The notes below the pieces were generated by a model that did not search any database, was not told the DNA's origin, and saw nothing but the letters and a program-made list of their open reading frames with translations. A DNA stretch of 16,521 nt. It comes from Nitrososphaerota archaeon (GTDB taxonomy: Archaea > Thermoproteota > Nitrososphaeria > Nitrososphaerales > Gagatemarchaeaceae). The DNA lies in assembly GCA_016200025.1 (NCBI GenBank), contig JACQFO010000019.1:1-16521 (forward strand). Reading direction: 5' to 3'. Of the stretch, positions 1 through 7,179 are shown piece after piece. Position 1 is the stretch's first letter. Each line of letters opens with the position of its first letter. The position numbers and the translations under genes are program-made.

Positions 1-637
1 CCATGTCGAAGAGGACCCTCTCCTCGCCCGACTTGAAGATGTTGAACTCGGAGAGGTCCGCGTGGACGAGCTTGGCCCCGTTCCGGAGGAGAGCGATGTT
101 TTCGAAGGTCCAGTCGTAGTCCCCCTCGTCGACCTCGGCCTCGGCGAAGGATGGGGCTGGGTCGGGGGGGACCCCGATGTACTCCATGACGATGATGTTC
201 TTGTGGAAGGCGATGGGCCTGGGGACCCTGACGCCCGCCCTATCCGCGAGCTGCAGGTTCTTGAACTCCTTGCGGGTCCAGAGGTAGATGGTGTCCCTGG
301 AGCCAGACGGGAGCCTTCCGAATCTCCTGTCCCCGGCTATGTACCCCATCCGCTTGCGAAAGTCCGAGGAGGAGACGAGATAGATCTTTACCGCGACCGG
401 CTTCCCAGACTCGTCGACCCCGTAGTAGACCCGGGCTTCCTTGCCGGCGCGGACGACTCCGTTGAGGTCCGACAGGTCCCTCCTGGCGACGAGCTCTTCG
501 ATGGCCATGAGTGTCGCGCGGTCGAAGACCTCCTCCATCACCTTGCGCTGGTCGGAGTCCTTCCTGAGGTACCGGTTATCCCTCTCGGACTTCAGGAGCT
601 TCTCCCGCATCTTGGAGGACTCGTCGTCTGACGCCAC
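1..637 (-). CDS. rio1: RIO1-family serine/threonine kinase, 5' part (runs off left edge)
   Basis: Rio1 is an atypical protein kinase/ATPase acting in late 30S ribosomal subunit maturation (family knowledge). About 212 residues are visible, and the gene continues beyond position 1. The N-terminal helical region (residues 1-55) leads to the RIO P-loop GVVRAGKEARVYYG (60-73), the ATP-binding lysine in VAVKIY (K84), and the RIO1 signature around KIYLVSSSDF and YIAGDRRF. The catalytic loop LVHADLSEFN (190-199) supplies D194 and N199, and the metal-binding Asp follows in VLFDM (D211), where the window ends. I chose the GTG at 635-637: the next in-frame codon that could start is ATG at 608-610, an in-frame TAA lies upstream, and a TATA-like box is centred 28 nt upstream, which suits a leaderless transcript. 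The gene is divergent from the chaperone operon. Confidence 0.93.
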   Translation of the reverse strand, partial: MASDDESSKMREKLLKSERDNRYLRKDSDQRKVMEEVFDRATLMAIEELVARRDLSDLNGVVRAGKEARVYYGVDESGKPVAVKIYLVSSSDFRKRMGYIAGDRRFGRLPSGSRDTIYLWTRKEFKNLQLADRAGVRVPRPIAFHKNIIVMEYIGVPPDPAPSFAEAEVDEGDYDWTFENIALLRNGAKLVHADLSEFNIFKSGEERVLFDM

Positions 638-842
638 GCCGCAACTGCAGACAGGGAGGACTTAAGAAATTCAAGGAGAGACCAGAATCTGTTAGCTCTC
701 CTCCTCTCATGCCTACAAGTCCAGATGGTCGTCCAAAATTGGAAGTTCCCGTTCATCCAGAGTCTTCCTTAAATTTGGGGGGTTGTGGGTGCGGGGTCTA
801 AAGGTTCGATGCCGGCAAGTCGGATTGTTAAGGTGAAACACA
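638..842. promoter_or_regulatory. Divergent intergenic region between rio1 and grpE
   Basis: These 205 bases are visibly poorer in G+C than the flanking genes and must hold the promoters of both divergent units. The rio1 TATA-like box is at 661-669. For grpE there are two candidates on the plus strand. CTTAAATTT at 768-776 would give a leader of roughly 40 nt. TCTAAA at 797-802 would give a leader of about 17 nt that still contains the Shine-Dalgarno AGGTGA at 831-836, six bases before the ATG. A long leader with a ribosome site sets grpE apart from the leaderless-looking genes in the window. I see no clear heat-shock operator or tRNA here. Confidence 0.45.
661..669 (-). promoter_or_regulatory. 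TATA-like box of rio1
   Basis: On the minus strand this reads TTTCTTAAG. Its centre is about 28 nt upstream of the GTG at 637, the distance expected when an archaeal transcript begins at or next to the start codon. No Shine-Dalgarno sequence stands close to the GTG, which agrees with leaderless translation. This is inferred from spacing and composition only. Confidence 0.5.
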
Positions 843-1367
843 ATGAGTGAAGACAAAATGAATGGGACAGAGGGAGAGACAGCTGAGGAACGACTAGTTC
901 GAGAGCAGGAGCGGAATCAAATCCTCCTCACCCGCCTGAAGTACGCGCAGGCCGACCTGGAGAACTATAGGAAGAGAGCCGAGAAGGAGATGGTGGACGC
1001 TGCGGAGGCGTCTGTGAGGGGGCTGGCAGCAAAGCTCCTCAGCGTGCTGGATGGGCTCGAGCTGGCAGTGAAGCACGCGGAGGAGGAGGGAGCCTCCCGC
1101 GAGCTGAAGGAAGGGATACAGATGGTCGACAGGAACCTCGCTGCGGCCCTCGAATCGGCGGGAATGGAGAAGATCGAATGCGTGGGGAAGCCCTTCGACC
1201 CCTCCATGCACGAGGCCGTGGAAAAGGTGCAGGGGAAGGCGGGCTTGGACACTGTGGTGGAGGAGGTCCGTCCGGGGTTCACGTTCAGGGGCAGGGTCGT
1301 CAGGCCGAGCATGGTAAAAGTTGAATTGGGCCTGGGGCCGCAGCAGGAGGCGAAGGCGGATGAGTAG
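843..1367 (+). CDS. grpE: GrpE nucleotide exchange factor
   Basis: GrpE releases ADP from DnaK and so resets the Hsp70 cycle; it works as a cytoplasmic dimer. The 174-residue protein has the usual layout. A charged N-terminal long helix/coiled coil runs from about residue 14 to 60 and includes [11 protein letters not shown] helical bundle follows, then the small beta domain that touches the DnaK ATPase lobe: [12 protein letters not shown] at 115-126 and [19 protein letters not shown] at 142-160, the strongest family signatures. Length is normal. The ATG at 843 is preceded by AGGTGA at 831-836, a good match to the archaeal 16S 3' end. It is the first gene of grpE-dnaK-dnaJ, and its last 8 bases overlap the dnaK start, implying coupled translation. 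This operon is bacterial in origin and patchy among archaea. Confidence 0.95.
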   Translation: MSEDKMNGTEGETAEERLVREQERNQILLTRLKYAQADLENYRKRAEKEMVDAAEASVRGLAAKLLSVLDGLELAVKHAEEEGASRELKEGIQMVDRNLAAALESAGMEKIECVGKPFDPSMHEAVEKVQGKAGLDTVVEEVRPGFTFRGRVVRPSMVKVELGLGPQQEAKADE

Positions 1368-3201
1368 CGCGAGAGAGAAGATCATTGGCATAGACCTGGG
1401 CACGACCAACTCCGCGGGGGCCGTAGTGGAGGGAGGGAGGCCCGTGGTGATCCCCAGTGCGGAAGGGGCCACCCCTTCGGGCAAGATGTTCCCGTCCGTC
1501 GTGGCCTTCACAGCCGAAGGGCAGCTCCTGGTGGGGGAGCCGGCCAGGAGGCAGGTCGTGACCAACCCCGAGGGGACGGTCTTTGAGATCAAGAGGAAGA
1601 TGGGCACCGACTACCGGGTCAGCGCCTATGGAAAGCAGTATTCTCCCGAACAGGTAAGCGCGTTCATCCTCCAGAAGATAAAGCACGACGCTGAGGTCTT
1701 CCTGGGCTATCCGGTGAAGAAGGCGGTGATTACAGTGCCTGCCCACTTCAACGACAACCAGAGGCAGGCGACCAAGGACGCCGGGGAGATAGCGGGCCTC
1801 GACGTGGTAAGGATCATCAACGAGCCGACGGCCGCGTCGCTAGCCTACGGGCTGGACAAGTCGGACAAGGAGATGAAGATACTCGTCTTCAGCTTCGGGG
1901 GCGGGACTCACGACGCGACGATAATGGAATTCGGGCAGGGGGTCTTCCAGGTGCTAGCCACATCCGGGGACACCCAGACAGGGGGGACGGACATCGACAA
2001 CGCGGTCATCAACGTCCTCGTCCAGGACTTCCGCTCGAGGACGGGGATCGACCTGGGCTCCGACAGGACGGCGATGGCCAGGCTGAAGGAGGCCGCGGAG
2101 AAGGCCAAGATCGAGCTCTCGAACCTGATATCCACCGACGTGGACCTGCCCTTCATAGCGAGCGACCAGACGGGGCCCAAGAACCTGCACTACACGCTGA
2201 CCAGGACTAAGCTCGAAGAAGTCGCGAGGCCGATCATTTCGAGGACGGAGGAGACCATCAGGAGGGTGATGGGGGACGCGAAGCTGACGCAGGCGCAGGT
2301 GGACAAGGTGGTGCTGATCGGAGGGATGACCAGGATGCCCCTTGTCAGGAAGTTCGTCGAGGACGTGGCAGGGAGGCCGGCTGAGAGGGGCGTCGACCCG
2401 ATGGAGGCGGTGGCCGTAGGGGCGGCGATTCAGGGAGCGGTCCTGGCTGGGGAGATCAAGGACATACTGCTGCTCGACGTGACGCCCCTTTCGATGGGGG
2501 TGGAGACGCTGGGAGGCATAACGGAGCACCTGATCGAAAAGAACGCCACCATCCCGACCAAGAGGAGCAAGGTCTTCACGACAGCGGCCGACTTCCAGAC
2601 GGCTGTGACCATCCACGTCGTCCAGGGCGAGAGGTCGATGGCAGCGGACAACGTCTCCCTGGGGATGTTCAACCTGACCGGGATCCCGCCCTCGCCGAGG
2701 GGCGTCCCCCAGATCGAGGTGACCTTCGACATCGATGCCAACGGAATACTCACGGTCGCGGCCAAGGACACGGGGACCGGGAAGGAGAACAAGATCACAA
2801 TCACAGCGTCGACGAAGCTCTCCAAGGAAGAGAAGGAGAGGCTCGTCAGGGACGCGGAGGCCTTCGCCGACCAGGACAAGATGAAGAGGCAGGCTGCGGA
2901 GTTGAGGAACGAGGCGGACTCGGTCCTCTACACGACCGAGAGGACGAAGAGGGACCTGGAGGGGAAGGTCGAGAAGGCGAGCCTCGACAGGGTCGATGCG
3001 GCCGCCCAGGCCCTGCGGAAGGCGCTCGAGGGGAACGACACCGAGGCGATCAGGGCGGCGAACGAGGAGCTCAAGAAGGTCCTTCAGGAGGTCGGGGCCT
3101 CCGTCTACCAGAAGGCGCAGCAGGCTGCGCCACCGGGAGGAGGGGGAGACGGGGCCAAGGTCAGCGACGCCGAATACAAGGTAGTGGACGAAGGGAAGTA
3201 G
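1360..3201 (+). CDS. dnaK: Hsp70 chaperone DnaK
   Basis: DnaK is an ATP-driven holder and folder of unfolded polypeptides that works with DnaJ and GrpE. Length is 613 residues, normal for the family. The nucleotide-binding domain begins [11 protein letters not shown] (D12) and has the active-site lysine in FEIKRKMG (K78), [12 protein letters not shown] (E155) and the phosphate-2 loop. The interdomain linker is [11 protein letters not shown] (about 368-378); the beta substrate-binding domain follows to about residue 500, then a helical lid and a Gly-rich tail ending [11 protein letters not shown]. Oddity: the phosphate-2 loop reads [10 protein letters not shown], with Ser178 where DnaK and Hsc70 have a metal/water-coordinating Asp (E. 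coli D194, Hsc70 D199); the second Asp (D185) is kept. I chose ATG 1360 rather than the in-frame ATG 1321 because GGAGG lies at 1346-1350 and homology begins just after it; the extra 13 residues are an Arg-rich read-through of the grpE end. Confidence 0.95.
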   Translation: MSSAREKIIGIDLGTTNSAGAVVEGGRPVVIPSAEGATPSGKMFPSVVAFTAEGQLLVGEPARRQVVTNPEGTVFEIKRKMGTDYRVSAYGKQYSPEQVSAFILQKIKHDAEVFLGYPVKKAVITVPAHFNDNQRQATKDAGEIAGLDVVRIINEPTAASLAYGLDKSDKEMKILVFSFGGGTHDATIMEFGQGVFQVLATSGDTQTGGTDIDNAVINVLVQDFRSRTGIDLGSDRTAMARLKEAAEKAKIELSNLISTDVDLPFIASDQTGPKNLHYTLTRTKLEEVARPIISRTEETIRRVMGDAKLTQAQVDKVVLIGGMTRMPLVRKFVEDVAGRPAERGVDPMEAVAVGAAIQGAVLAGEIKDILLLDVTPLSMGVETLGGITEHLIEKNATIPTKRSKVFTTAADFQTAVTIHVVQGERSMAADNVSLGMFNLTGIPPSPRGVPQIEVTFDIDANGILTVAAKDTGTGKENKITITASTKLSKEEKERLVRDAEAFADQDKMKRQAAELRNEADSVLYTTERTKRDLEGKVEKASLDRVDAAAQALRKALEGNDTEAIRAANEELKKVLQEVGASVYQKAQQAAPPGGGGDGAKVSDAEYKVVDEGK

Positions 3202-3213
3202 GAGGGTTCGGGG

Positions 3214-4287
3214 ATGGCGGGAAGGGACTACTACGAAGTACTGGGCGTGGCGAAGGGGGCGACCAAGCAGCAGGTGAAGGACGCCTACAGGAAGCTGGCG
3301 CTGCAGTTCCACCCGGACAGGAACAAGTTGCCCGAGGCCGAGGCGCGGTTCAAGGAGGTCTCAGAGGCCTACGCAGTGCTTTCGGACGACGAGAAGAAGA
3401 AGCAGTACGACGCCTACGGAAGGGAGGGCGTCTACCGGCGGTACAGCCAGGAGGACATCTTCAGGGGAGTCGACTTCGGGGAGTTCTTCAGAAGTTCGGG
3501 CTTCGGGGGGTTCGACGACGTCTTCGCCCAGTTCTTCGGCGGAGGGGGCAGGGAGAGGGCTGCCAGGGGGGAGGACCTGACCTACCACCTCCAGCTCCGG
3601 CTCGAAGACGTAGTCGGGGAGTCCACCCGCGAGGTCGAGATACCCAGGGAGGAGGTCTGCGCAAAGTGCGGGGGGAGCGGGGCGAAGGCGGGGACCTCGC
3701 CCGCGGCCTGCGGGACCTGCGGCGGGACGGGCAAGGTCCAGAAGGTGCAGTCTACTGGGTTCGCGAGGTTGGTGAGGATAAGCGCCTGCGGGAGGTGCGA
3801 AGGGAGGGGCTACGTTGTCGACTCGCCCTGCGCTGAGTGCGAGGGGAAGGGGAGGGTGGGGAAGACGAGGAGGATCAGAGTGATGATCCCGGCTGGGGTG
3901 GAGGACGGGCAGACGATGCGGCTGAGGGGGGAGGGGAACGCGGGGGAGAATGGGGTCCAGCCGGGGGACCTCTACGTCTTGGTGAACATCGCGCCGCACA
4001 AGGTCTTCGCGAGGAGGGAGAACGACGTGTACCTGGAGACGAAGGTGGGGGTCGTAGAAGCGGCGCTCGGGACCGAACTGAGCGTCCCTACACTGTACGG
4101 CGACGTGAAGCTCGAGGTGCCCCAGGGGACCCAGCCGGGCACGGTCTTCAAGGTGAAGGGCAAGGGCCTGCCGAGGTACGGGGCCTGGGGGAAGGGAGAC
4201 CAGTACGTCAAGGTCGACGTCGAGGTGCCCAGGAGACTGAGCGCAGCGCAGAGGGAGCTGCTCAGGAAGTTCGGCGAGTCCGCCTAG
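3214..4287 (+). CDS. dnaJ: DnaJ (type I Hsp40 co-chaperone)
   Basis: DnaJ delivers unfolded clients to DnaK and triggers its ATPase. The 357-residue protein is a complete class I Hsp40. The J domain (residues 4-70) has the catalytic HPD at 33-35. A short Gly/Phe region with DIFRGVDFGEFF and SSGFGGF covers 80-112. The zinc-binding domain has all four CxxCxGxG repeats, at 149-156, 166-173, 192-199 and 206-213. C-terminal beta-barrel domains I and II follow, including RLRGEGNAGENG and GDLYVLVNIAPHKVFARRENDVY. The ATG lies 12 bases after the dnaK stop behind GGAGGG, so this is the third gene of the operon. Its TAG stop overlaps the stop of the convergent DUF424 gene in a CTAG tetranucleotide, leaving no intergenic space. 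The intact HPD suggests a working partner for DnaK despite the altered DnaK loop. Confidence 0.96.
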   Translation: MAGRDYYEVLGVAKGATKQQVKDAYRKLALQFHPDRNKLPEAEARFKEVSEAYAVLSDDEKKKQYDAYGREGVYRRYSQEDIFRGVDFGEFFRSSGFGGFDDVFAQFFGGGGRERAARGEDLTYHLQLRLEDVVGESTREVEIPREEVCAKCGGSGAKAGTSPAACGTCGGTGKVQKVQSTGFARLVRISACGRCEGRGYVVDSPCAECEGKGRVGKTRRIRVMIPAGVEDGQTMRLRGEGNAGENGVQPGDLYVLVNIAPHKVFARRENDVYLETKVGVVEAALGTELSVPTLYGDVKLEVPQGTQPGTVFKVKGKGLPRYGAWGKGDQYVKVDVEVPRRLSAAQRELLRKFGESA

Positions 4288-4586
4288 CCTGCGAACTTGT
4301 AGATCATCAGGAAAGGCACTTCGTCTATCTCGCGGATGGCCTGGGGAGAGCCGATCTTGTTGTCTACTGCGAGGGACACCGACCTGGAGCCGGCGAGGTT
4401 GATTATCGAGCAGGCCCTTATCAGCCTGAGGGCGGCCATGCTGTCGACGACCTCCCCCGAGTAGAATTCCTTGGAGAGGTGGACCTTCAGCTTCCCTTCC
4501 TCGAAGGTCTTGCCTACGAGCTCCTCGTCGCAGATGTTGACCAGGATGGTGCCCCGGAACTCGGCGGTGCGAGTCGCGAAGCCCAT
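4284..4586 (-). CDS. DUF424 family protein
   Basis: This small archaeal protein of unknown biochemical role belongs to the DUF424 family, which I associate with translation genes. From ATG 4586 it is 100 residues: MGFATRTAEFRG, then the family core ILVNICDEELVGKTFEEGKLKVHLSKEFYSG (given here in part to mark the region), then a helix containing RLIRACSIINLAGSRSVSLA and a final strand VPFLMIYKFAG. The CDEELVGKTF and EFYSGE stretches match the DUF424 pattern as I recall it. A TTG start at 4595 would add MDA but sits one base from the aIF2 beta stop, so I prefer ATG 4586. It follows aIF2 beta in the same operon. Its stop overlaps the dnaJ stop from the other strand. The family call is from pattern memory and the function is unknown. 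Confidence 0.82.
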   Translation of the reverse strand: MGFATRTAEFRGTILVNICDEELVGKTFEEGKLKVHLSKEFYSGEVVDSMAALRLIRACSIINLAGSRSVSLAVDNKIGSPQAIREIDEVPFLMIYKFAG

Positions 4587-4596
4587 GGCGTCCAAC

Positions 4597-5013
4597 CTAG
4601 GCGACCTTTGCGACCGAACGGGCCCCGCAGGCCTCGCAGACCATGAACCACATCCGCTTCTCCTTCTCGAGGTGGGTGTCCGGGCTCCCGCAGACGGGGC
4701 AGATGACGCCGTCCTTCAGGTACCTCTGAAGCAGTTGGGAGAAGGACTGCCTGTCCTTGCGCCCGATGAAGATGGCCCTCTCGCCGTCGACTGAGGCTGC
4801 GGTGGCGAGCTCCTTGGCCAGGTACATCAGGACCCTCGGCGACTCCCTCCGCAGGAGCTTGGGGAACTCTGCGTAGTTGCGGAAGATCGTCTTGTTGCCG
4901 ACCCAGATCACGTCGGGCTCGGGAAGTTCGAGGCGGAGGGCGCCGGACCTCTTGGAGTCCTTGGCTACCCCCGTCCTGGCCCTTGAGAGAAGCTCTTCGT
5001 ATGAAAGCGTCAT
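4597..5013 (-). CDS. eif2b: Translation initiation factor aIF2 subunit beta
   Basis: This is the beta subunit of the archaeal heterotrimeric initiation factor aIF2, which carries initiator Met-tRNA to the small ribosomal subunit as a ternary complex with GTP. From ATG 5013 the protein has 138 residues, the usual length. An N-terminal helix (MTLSYEELLSRA) precedes the central alpha/beta domain (ALRLELPEPDVIWVGNKTIFRNY). A linker containing RYLKDGVICPVC leads to the C-terminal zinc ribbon with two CxxC knuckles (CPVC and CEAC) near residues 112-133. The longer reading from 5079 adds 22 basic residues, with no family counterpart that I know of. ATG 5013 lies about 26 nt from a TATA-like box (5036-5043), as in a leaderless message. 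It forms an operon with DUF424 and is divergent from the MTA phosphorylase gene. Symbol as commonly used for archaeal aIF2 beta. Confidence 0.93.
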   Translation of the reverse strand: MTLSYEELLSRARTGVAKDSKRSGALRLELPEPDVIWVGNKTIFRNYAEFPKLLRRESPRVLMYLAKELATAASVDGERAIFIGRKDRQSFSQLLQRYLKDGVICPVCGSPDTHLEKEKRMWFMVCEACGARSVAKVA

Positions 5014-5035
5014 GGGACGAATTCTTCGGGTTGGG

Positions 5036-5043
5036 TATTTCAA
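5036..5043 (-). promoter_or_regulatory. TATA-like box of aIF2 beta operon
   Basis: On the minus strand this reads TTGAAATA. It is centred about 26 nt upstream of ATG 5013, which points to a leaderless transcript and supports the short start choice. The 98-base gap to the divergent phosphorylase gene holds both promoters. Confidence 0.45.
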
Positions 5044-5080
5044 AGTTCTGGAGAGCGAGAGGGGTCCGGGGCGCGTCAAA

Positions 5081-5089
5081 AGATTAAAT
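5081..5089 (+). promoter_or_regulatory. TATA-like box of the purine salvage operon
   Basis: AGATTAAAT is centred about 27 nt upstream of GTG 5112, giving transcription that would begin at the start codon. No Shine-Dalgarno motif precedes this GTG, whereas the downstream genes of the operon overlap or carry one. Inferred from spacing. Confidence 0.5.
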
Positions 5090-5111
5090 CGGAAACTGGC
5101 GAGGGCTGACC

Positions 5112-5918
5112 GTGAAGCCGAGGGCCGAGGTAGGCGTCTTTGGCGGCTCGGGGTTCTATAGGTTGTTCGGGAGCGCGGAAGAGGTCGCGGTGAGGTCGAA
5201 GTACGGCGCGCCGAGCGCGAAGGTGGCGATATCTACAATGAAAGGGAGGAGCGTCGCGTTCATACCGAGGCATGGGGTCCACCACGAGTTCCCGCCCCAC
5301 AGGGTCCCCTACAGGGCCAACGTAGGCGCGTTCAAGCAGCTCGGGGTGACCCGGGTCGTGGCGCCCACTGCAGTGGGGAGCCTGAAGGCGGAGATCAGGC
5401 CCGGGGACCTGGTGCTCTGCGACCAGTTCGTGAACTTCACCTCGGGGAGGGCGGGGACCTTCTACGACGGCCCAGACACCACCCACGTTGGAATGGCCGA
5501 GCCCTATTGCCCGGAGATGAGGAGGGTGGCGGCCCGAGCGGCGAGGAAGCTAGGCCTGAGGTTCCACGAGAAGGGGACTGTGGTGGTCGTCGAAGGGCCG
5601 AGGTTTTCCACAAAGGCGGAGAGCAGGTTCTTCTCGCGCCAGGGCTGGGACGTGATCAACATGACCCAGTATCCGGAAGCAGTGCTTGCCAGGGAGATGG
5701 AGCTCTGCTACCTGAACATATCACTCGCGACGGACTACGACGCGGGCCTGGAGGGCGACCCCAAGGCGAAGCCTGTCTCCCATGAAGAGGTGGTGAGGGT
5801 CTTCAACGAGAACATGGAAGGGCTGAGGAGGCTGATTGGAGAGATTGCAGAGAAGGTGCCGGAGGAGAGGGGCTGCGACTGCGGCTCGGCGCTCAGGCAT
5901 GCGAGGCTGAGCGCATAG
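5112..5918 (+). CDS. mtnP: S-methyl-5'-thioadenosine phosphorylase (MTAP)
   Basis: MTAP splits methylthioadenosine, a by-product of polyamine synthesis and other SAM-consuming reactions, with phosphate into adenine and methylthioribose-1-phosphate. The 268-residue protein is a PNP/MTAP type 2 phosphorylase. It has the phosphate loop GGSGF (11-15), RHG (53-55) with PPHRVPYRANVGAFKQLG, and TAVGSL. Base-specificity residues are of the 6-aminopurine type: Ser166 in GPRFS and Asp208/Asp210 in ATDYD, as in human MTAP. The C-terminus has CDC (255-257), like the CxC disulfide motif of Sulfolobus MTAP II. The start is GTG 5112, leaderless by TATA spacing. Its TAG overlaps the GTG of the next gene by one base. 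Sulfolobus-type enzymes also accept adenosine, so it could use the adenosine released by the SAH hydrolase encoded in the same operon (inference). Confidence 0.93.
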   Translation: MKPRAEVGVFGGSGFYRLFGSAEEVAVRSKYGAPSAKVAISTMKGRSVAFIPRHGVHHEFPPHRVPYRANVGAFKQLGVTRVVAPTAVGSLKAEIRPGDLVLCDQFVNFTSGRAGTFYDGPDTTHVGMAEPYCPEMRRVAARAARKLGLRFHEKGTVVVVEGPRFSTKAESRFFSRQGWDVINMTQYPEAVLAREMELCYLNISLATDYDAGLEGDPKAKPVSHEEVVRVFNENMEGLRRLIGEIAEKVPEERGCDCGSALRHARLSA

Positions 5919-6454
5919 TGGCAGGGCTCGAGGAGGACGTCAAGAAGGCGGTGAGGAACATCCCCGACTATCCGAAGAAGGGGGTCTCGTTCAAGGACCT
6001 GACGACGCTGTGGAAGGACGGGAAGCTGTCGCGGAGGGTCACGAGCGCCCTGGAGGCGAGGTGGAAGGGGAAGAGGGTGGACAAGGTCGTCGGGATAGAG
6101 GCGAGGGGGTTCATAGTGGGGGCCCCGGTCGCGGACAGGCTCGGGGCGGGGTTCGTGCCTGCGAGGAAGGTGGGGAAGCTCCCTGGGAGGAAGGTCAGCA
6201 TGAACTACGAGCTTGAATATGGGAGGCAGGGGCTCGAGGTCCACTCGGACGCGATCTCGAAGGGGGAAAGGGTCCTGGTCGTGGACGACCTCCTGGCGAC
6301 TGGGGGGACGGCGAGGGCCGCAGGGCTGCTTGTGCAGAGGATGGGGGGGAAGGTCCTGGGATACGCTTTCGTCACCGAGCTGACCTATCTGCACGGCCGC
6401 CAGAAGCTTGCGGGGAACGAGGTCTACTCCATCGCGAAGTATGACAAAGAGTAG
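5918..6454 (+). CDS. apt: Adenine phosphoribosyltransferase
   Basis: APRT converts adenine and PRPP to AMP and pyrophosphate in the cytoplasm, and so recovers the adenine released by the preceding phosphorylase. The 178-residue protein shows the family features. The N-terminus DVKKAVRNIPDYPKKGVSFKD is APRT-like (I7-S28 region), followed by GIEARGFIVGAPVA (59-72). The flexible loop region includes RKVGKLPG and YELEYG (98-102). The PRPP-binding motif is VVDDLLATGGTARAA (121-135). Length is normal. The start is GTG 5918, overlapping the mtnP stop in the string TAGTG, which implies translational coupling. Its 3' end overlaps the next gene by 14 bases. No feature suggests a hypoxanthine or xanthine enzyme; YELEYG and position next to mtnP favour adenine. 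Confidence 0.94.
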   Translation: MAGLEEDVKKAVRNIPDYPKKGVSFKDLTTLWKDGKLSRRVTSALEARWKGKRVDKVVGIEARGFIVGAPVADRLGAGFVPARKVGKLPGRKVSMNYELEYGRQGLEVHSDAISKGERVLVVDDLLATGGTARAAGLLVQRMGGKVLGYAFVTELTYLHGRQKLAGNEVYSIAKYDKE

Positions 6455-7163
6455 CGGGCCCGTCGGGGTCGTCGCTGGGACTGGCGTCGCCGAGGAGTTC
6501 GGGGGAGGCAGGCCGAAGAAGGTCGGGACGAGGTTCGGGCGGGTCGATGTGCGATTGTTCGACGAGAAGGGTTACGTCGTCGTCTCCAGGCATGGGGCTT
6601 CGAAGTCCCCGCCTCACTCTGTCAACTACAGGGCCAACGTGGAGGCCCTCTCTCAGCTCGGGGTGAAGAAGGTGATGGCGACGAACGCGGTGGGGTCGAT
6701 GAACGAGGAGTTCGAGGTCGGGATGCTGGGGTTGCTGGGACAGTTCCTGGACTTCACAAAGGGGAGGCAGGCCACCTTCTTCGACAGGGAGGCGGTCCAT
6801 ACCGACATGACCGAGCCCTACAGCAGATCATTGAACAAGGAGTTGGCGAGGGCCGCGAGGGGACTGGGCATCGGGCTGAAGGAGGGGCTGGTGTATGTCT
6901 GCGCGGAGGGGCCGAGGTACGAGACGGCCGCGGAGGTCAGGATGTTCAGGCTGCTAGGGGGCGACGTCGTAGGGATGACTGGAGTCCCGGAGGTGGTCCT
7001 GGCCAGGGAGAGGCAGATGGAGTACGCTTCGGTCGTCGTTGCTACCAACTGGGCGGCGGGCATCCAGGAGGAGGTCAGCCACGAAGAGGTGGTGAGGGCG
7101 ATGAAGGCGTCTGGGAAGCGGACGAAGGAACTGATAGAGGCAACGATAAAGCGGATGAAATAG
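6441..7163 (+). CDS. Second PNP/MTAP-family phosphorylase, 6-oxopurine type (MTIP- or PNP-like)
   Basis: This 240-residue paralogue of the MTAP at 5112 shares the fold signatures: GTG at 13-15, RHG at 50-52, PPHSVNYRANVEALSQLG and TNAVGSM. Its base-binding residues differ. Glu161 stands in GPRYE where the MTAP has Ser, and Asn203 stands in ATN where the MTAP has Asp. Glu plus Asn is the arrangement of human PNP (E201, N243) and of methylthioinosine phosphorylases, which act on 6-oxopurines. It may therefore cleave inosine, guanosine or methylthioinosine; the sequence does not settle which. It lacks the C-terminal CxC tail. I chose ATG 6441, inside the apt end (14-base overlap), because the family match begins at GPVGVVAGTG right after it; the in-frame start at 6408 would only add apt read-through. 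No MTA or adenosine deaminase is encoded in this window. Confidence 0.85.
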   Translation: MTKSSGPVGVVAGTGVAEEFGGGRPKKVGTRFGRVDVRLFDEKGYVVVSRHGASKSPPHSVNYRANVEALSQLGVKKVMATNAVGSMNEEFEVGMLGLLGQFLDFTKGRQATFFDREAVHTDMTEPYSRSLNKELARAARGLGIGLKEGLVYVCAEGPRYETAAEVRMFRLLGGDVVGMTGVPEVVLARERQMEYASVVVATNWAAGIQEEVSHEEVVRAMKASGKRTKELIEATIKRMK

Positions 7164-7179
7164 CGAGAGTGGAGGGCGC

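Noticed and set aside
62..631. 189-residue plus-strand frame opposite rio1
   Set aside because: The minus strand carries clear RIO1 motifs (lysine, HAD, DLSEFN); this frame is its shadow.
674..702. 7-base inverted repeat AGGAGAG / CTCTCCT with a 15-base loop upstream of rio1
   Set aside because: Both arms are simple purine/pyrimidine tracts of a kind common in this GA-rich sequence; no strong reason to call it an operator.
803..816. GGTTCGATGCC resembles a tRNA T-loop
   Set aside because: Beyond two pairs the T stem does not form, and I find no anticodon, D arm or acceptor stem around it; it lies in the grpE leader.
1321..1359. Earlier in-frame ATG for dnaK adding 13 Arg-rich residues
   Set aside because: The region codes for the grpE C-terminus, and the ATG at 1360 has a well-placed GGAGG and fits the family start.
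1954..3312. 452-residue open frame on the minus strand opposite dnaK, and a similar 471-residue one opposite metG (8783-10198)
   Set aside because: Both are antisense shadows of high-GC genes, rich in Arg, Leu, Pro and Val with no recognisable domain.
5014..5079. Longer aIF2 beta reading from 5079
   Set aside because: The extra 22 residues cover the promoter and have no family counterpart that I know of; the ATG at 5013 has TATA spacing.
6408..6440. Longer start for the second phosphorylase
   Set aside because: It would overlap apt by 47 bases and add low-complexity residues before the family start; ATG 6441 is better.
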